This document shows positions 61,980-64,000 of a stretch of DNA of 64,000 bases, piece after piece. The stretch is from contig NZ_JAUSZF010000001.1 in assembly GCF_030817315.1 (NCBI RefSeq), forward strand, positions 914,501 to 978,500, in the 5' to 3' direction. Each line of letters starts with the position of its first letter. The first letter of the stretch is position 1. Source of the stretch: Sphingomonas faeni (GTDB taxonomy: Bacteria; Pseudomonadota; Alphaproteobacteria; Sphingomonadales; Sphingomonadaceae). Below the pieces are notes generated by a model. It was given only the letters and a program-made list of their open reading frames with translations. It did not search any database and had not been told where the DNA came from. The position numbers were made by a program, and so were the translations under genes.

Positions 61980-63563
61980 TCAGGCGGCCAGGGGGAGAAT
62001 GGGAGGCGTCGTGGGAACGAGGCCGGCGACGGGCTTCGGATCCTCGTCATGCTCGAACGGCCCTTTTCGGATCGTCGCGAGGATCAGCCGCACCTCGATC
62101 ACCGCCAGCGTGCCGTAGATCGCGGTGAAGCCGATGATGGTCGTCCACAGCACCCCGCGGGTCAGCGACGAAGCCGCGAGGAAGGTCGGGAGGACGCCTT
62201 CGATCGCCCAGGGCTGGCGACCGATCTCGGCAAGCATCCAGCCCAACTCGATCGCGATCCATGGCAGCGGGATCGCGATGACCGCGAGCTTGAGGAACCA
62301 GCGCGTCTGCGTGTGCAGCCTGAGCGAGGTCAGGACGAACGCGGCACCGAAGAGCGCGATCATGAAGAAGCCGATGAACGCCATGATCCGGAAGCTCCAG
62401 AACATCAGCGGCACGTTCGGCACCACGTCCCATGCGGTCGCGGCGATCAGTTGTGGGCTCGCCATCCGGGGATCGGCGACGTGGCGCTTCAGGAGCAAAG
62501 CATAGCCGAGGTCGCGCTTGTGCGCCTCAAACCGGGCACGCTGCGCGACGTCGGTGCGGTCGATCTTGAGATGCTCGACCGCGTCATAGGCGATGACGCC
62601 CGAGGTGATTCGCTCCTGCGCCTTCAGCACCAGTTCGGACATTCCCGTCACCTCCTTGTCGAGGCTGCGCGTCGCGATCAGGCCGAGTACCCAGGGCACC
62701 TGCACCTCGTACCGCGTCTCGTGCGCGGCGACGTCGGGCAAGCCGAACAGCGTCAGCCCGGCGGGGGCGGGGGCGGTGTGCCACGCGGCCTCGATCGCGG
62801 CGAGCTTCATCTTCTGGTTGTCGGTCAGCGCGTAGCCGCTCTCGTCGCCGAGCACGACAACCGACAGCGATCCGGCGAGCCCGAATGCTGCGGCGACGGT
62901 CATCGAACGGCGGGCGACCGCGGTGTAGCGGCCCTTCAGCAGCCAGAAGGCCGAGATGCCGAGCACCACGACCGAGGCGCAGACATAGCCCGCGCTGACG
63001 GTGTGGACGAATTTCGCCTGAGCGATCGGGTTGAACAGCACCGCGCCGAAATCGCTGACCTCCATCCGCATCGTGTCGGTGTTGAACTCCGCGCCGGTCG
63101 GGTTCTGCATCCAGCCGTTCGCGACGAGGATCCACAGCGCCGACAAATTGGTGCCGAGCGCGACCATGCACGTGACCGTCAGATGGCCGAGCTTCGACAG
63201 GCGCTCCCAGCCGAAGAACATCAGCCCGACGAACGTCGCCTCGAGGAAGAACGCCATCAGCCCCTCGATCGCGAGCGGCGCGCCGAAGATGTCGCCGACA
63301 TAATGCGAGAAATACGACCAGTTGGTACCGAACTGGAATTCCATCGTCAGCCCGGTGGCGACGCCCAGTACGAAGTTGATCGCGAAGATCCGGCCCCAGA
63401 ACCGCGTGATGACCCGCCAGATCGGCCGGTTCGTCATCACGTACACGGCTTCCATGATGACCAGCATCATCGACAGCCCGAGCGTCAGCGGTACGAACAG
63501 GAAATGGTACAGGGCGGTCAGCGCGAATTGCAGCCGCGACAGATCGATGACCCCAAGGTCCAT
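61980..63563 (-). CDS. cydA: Cytochrome bd ubiquinol oxidase subunit I
   Basis: 527 residues from ATG 63563. Starts MDLGVIDLSRLQFALTALYHFLF with H20 (heme b595/d-type ligand position). KFVHTVSAGYV near 188 gives the second heme ligand, the Q-loop follows after helix 6, and GWMLAEIGRQPW is the heme b558 region. Length matches the long-Q-loop form. Upstream (63636-63649) lies an FNR/FixK palindrome, with cydD divergent. Confidence 0.97.
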   Translation of the reverse strand: MDLGVIDLSRLQFALTALYHFLFVPLTLGLSMMLVIMEAVYVMTNRPIWRVITRFWGRIFAINFVLGVATGLTMEFQFGTNWSYFSHYVGDIFGAPLAIEGLMAFFLEATFVGLMFFGWERLSKLGHLTVTCMVALGTNLSALWILVANGWMQNPTGAEFNTDTMRMEVSDFGAVLFNPIAQAKFVHTVSAGYVCASVVVLGISAFWLLKGRYTAVARRSMTVAAAFGLAGSLSVVVLGDESGYALTDNQKMKLAAIEAAWHTAPAPAGLTLFGLPDVAAHETRYEVQVPWVLGLIATRSLDKEVTGMSELVLKAQERITSGVIAYDAVEHLKIDRTDVAQRARFEAHKRDLGYALLLKRHVADPRMASPQLIAATAWDVVPNVPLMFWSFRIMAFIGFFMIALFGAAFVLTSLRLHTQTRWFLKLAVIAIPLPWIAIELGWMLAEIGRQPWAIEGVLPTFLAASSLTRGVLWTTIIGFTAIYGTLAVIEVRLILATIRKGPFEHDEDPKPVAGLVPTTPPILPLAA

Positions 63564-63635
63564 GATTAAGCTCCCCACAGTGCCGTCGACGGCCCTGTCT
63601 GGATGCCGGGCTAGGCCCCGGCGGCGGCGCGAACA

Positions 63636-63649
63636 TTGACCGCGGTCAA
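63636..63649 (+). promoter_or_regulatory. FNR/FixK-type box between divergent cydA and cydD
   Basis: TTGACCGCGGTCAA is a perfect palindrome of the TTGAN6TCAA type, about 73 bases before the cydA ATG on the minus strand and 24-36 bases before the cydD starts on the plus strand. It should regulate cydA directly; for cydD it may overlap the promoter or transcription start, so activation or repression could differ. Confidence 0.85.
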
Positions 63650-63672
63650 AGACGCGCATGGCCGCTCCCCCG

Positions 63673-64000
63673 ATGGCAATGGGCATGAGTAGTATTGTCA
63701 AGGACCGCGCGCGCGTCTCTCGCGCCTATCTGAACACGATCGTTGCGGACGGCGGCGGGGTTCGGCTTTCGACCAGCTTGCTGTTGCTCGATACGGTTGC
63801 GGCGATCGGTTTCGCGGCCGGGCTGGCCGGCGGAGTGGTCGCGGTTCCGCAGGGTATCGAGGCGATGTTGCCTTGGGTGATGCTCGCCGGCGTATCGGCG
63901 ATCGGGCGCGGTGCGTCCGCGATGTTGGCGGCCCACGTCGGCGCAAGCGGGGCATACCGGGCGAAGACGCGGTTGCGGCAACGAATCGTGGACGCCGCGC
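63673..64000 (+). CDS. cydD: ABC transporter CydD, N-terminal part (open at right edge)
   Basis: Frame open from ATG 63673 to the window edge with no stop, 109 codons. MSSIVKDRARVSRAYLNTIVADGGGVRLSTSLLLLDTVAAIGFAAGLAGG followed by PWVMLAGVSAIGRGASAMLAAHVGA is the first helices of the membrane domain of CydD, the partner of CydC that exports glutathione/cysteine for bd oxidase assembly. An ATG at 63685 is an alternative start. Position divergent from cydA supports the call. Confidence 0.8.
   Translation, partial: MAMGMSSIVKDRARVSRAYLNTIVADGGGVRLSTSLLLLDTVAAIGFAAGLAGGVVAVPQGIEAMLPWVMLAGVSAIGRGASAMLAAHVGASGAYRAKTRLRQRIVDAA

Noticed and set aside
1..64000. CRISPR arrays, tRNA/rRNA genes, insertion sequences, prophage
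   Set aside because: No repeat-spacer pattern, no tRNA-like cloverleaf, and no transposase or integrase was seen while reading.

Overview
The window looks like chromosome of a high-GC alphaproteobacterium of the Sphingomonadaceae (Sphingomonas-like). This is inferred from large TonB-dependent receptors of the TonB-Xanth-Caul type, a SapC/cupin/flavin-halogenase locus, a FixL-FixJ/FNR oxygen-sensing circuit and dense, mostly non-palindromic intergenic regions. No rRNA, tRNA, CRISPR, prophage or intact insertion sequence was recognised.

Layout. 1-2.8 kb: an outer-membrane-type protein cut by the left edge, a CLC-F-type fluoride exporter gene preceded by a convincing fluoride (crcB) riboswitch, and an HNH nuclease. 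2.8-16.0 kb: a 13-gene, minus-strand, almost gapless operon starting with inositol-1-phosphate synthase and including an HD-fold protein with an altered metal motif, a methyltransferase, a Gfo/Idh oxidoreductase, a degenerate metallo-beta-lactamase-fold protein with a zinc ribbon, a YcaO enzyme, an IolE-like TIM barrel, four glycosyltransferases, a PIG-L deacetylase and a pyruvyltransferase-like protein. This is the best candidate for an undescribed system: probably an inositol-derived, glycosylated and YcaO-modified metabolite. 16.3-16.7 kb: a decayed PI-PLC gene. 16.8-30.8 kb: ordinary metabolic genes (CYTH-CHAD, MFS/AKR/LysR, ThuA, DUF1080, M13 and DUF885 peptidases, SDR, an L-lactate dehydrogenase-like enzyme). 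30.9-42.6 kb: two TonB-receptor loci, one with YdcF and an S1/P1-type nuclease, the other with SapC, a cupin-like protein and a flavin-dependent halogenase, with a terminator between the receptor and the rest. 43.1 kb: phosphatidylserine decarboxylase.

44.1-64.0 kb: an oxygen-limitation regulon. FixL retains the heme-ligand histidine and the regulatory arginine in its second PAS domain, FixJ is beside it, and a four-cysteine FNR protein follows cydABX. I found seven copies of a 14-base motif (YRCGTRNTTYCCGA) upstream of the flavodoxin/phosphoketolase/acetate kinase operon, a small protein, a universal stress protein, a BON/VIT operon, an L,D-transpeptidase/P-type ATPase operon, a GNAT gene and an uncharacterised CxxC membrane protein; it resembles FixJ sites known from rhizobia. 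Two FNR-type palindromes lie before a helical protein gene and between divergent cydA and cydD. Together they suggest a two-tier circuit: FixLJ controls energy salvage by phosphoketolase plus acetate kinase and stress/envelope genes, while FNR controls the high-affinity bd oxidase.

All family assignments rest on reading motifs by eye; no database search was run.
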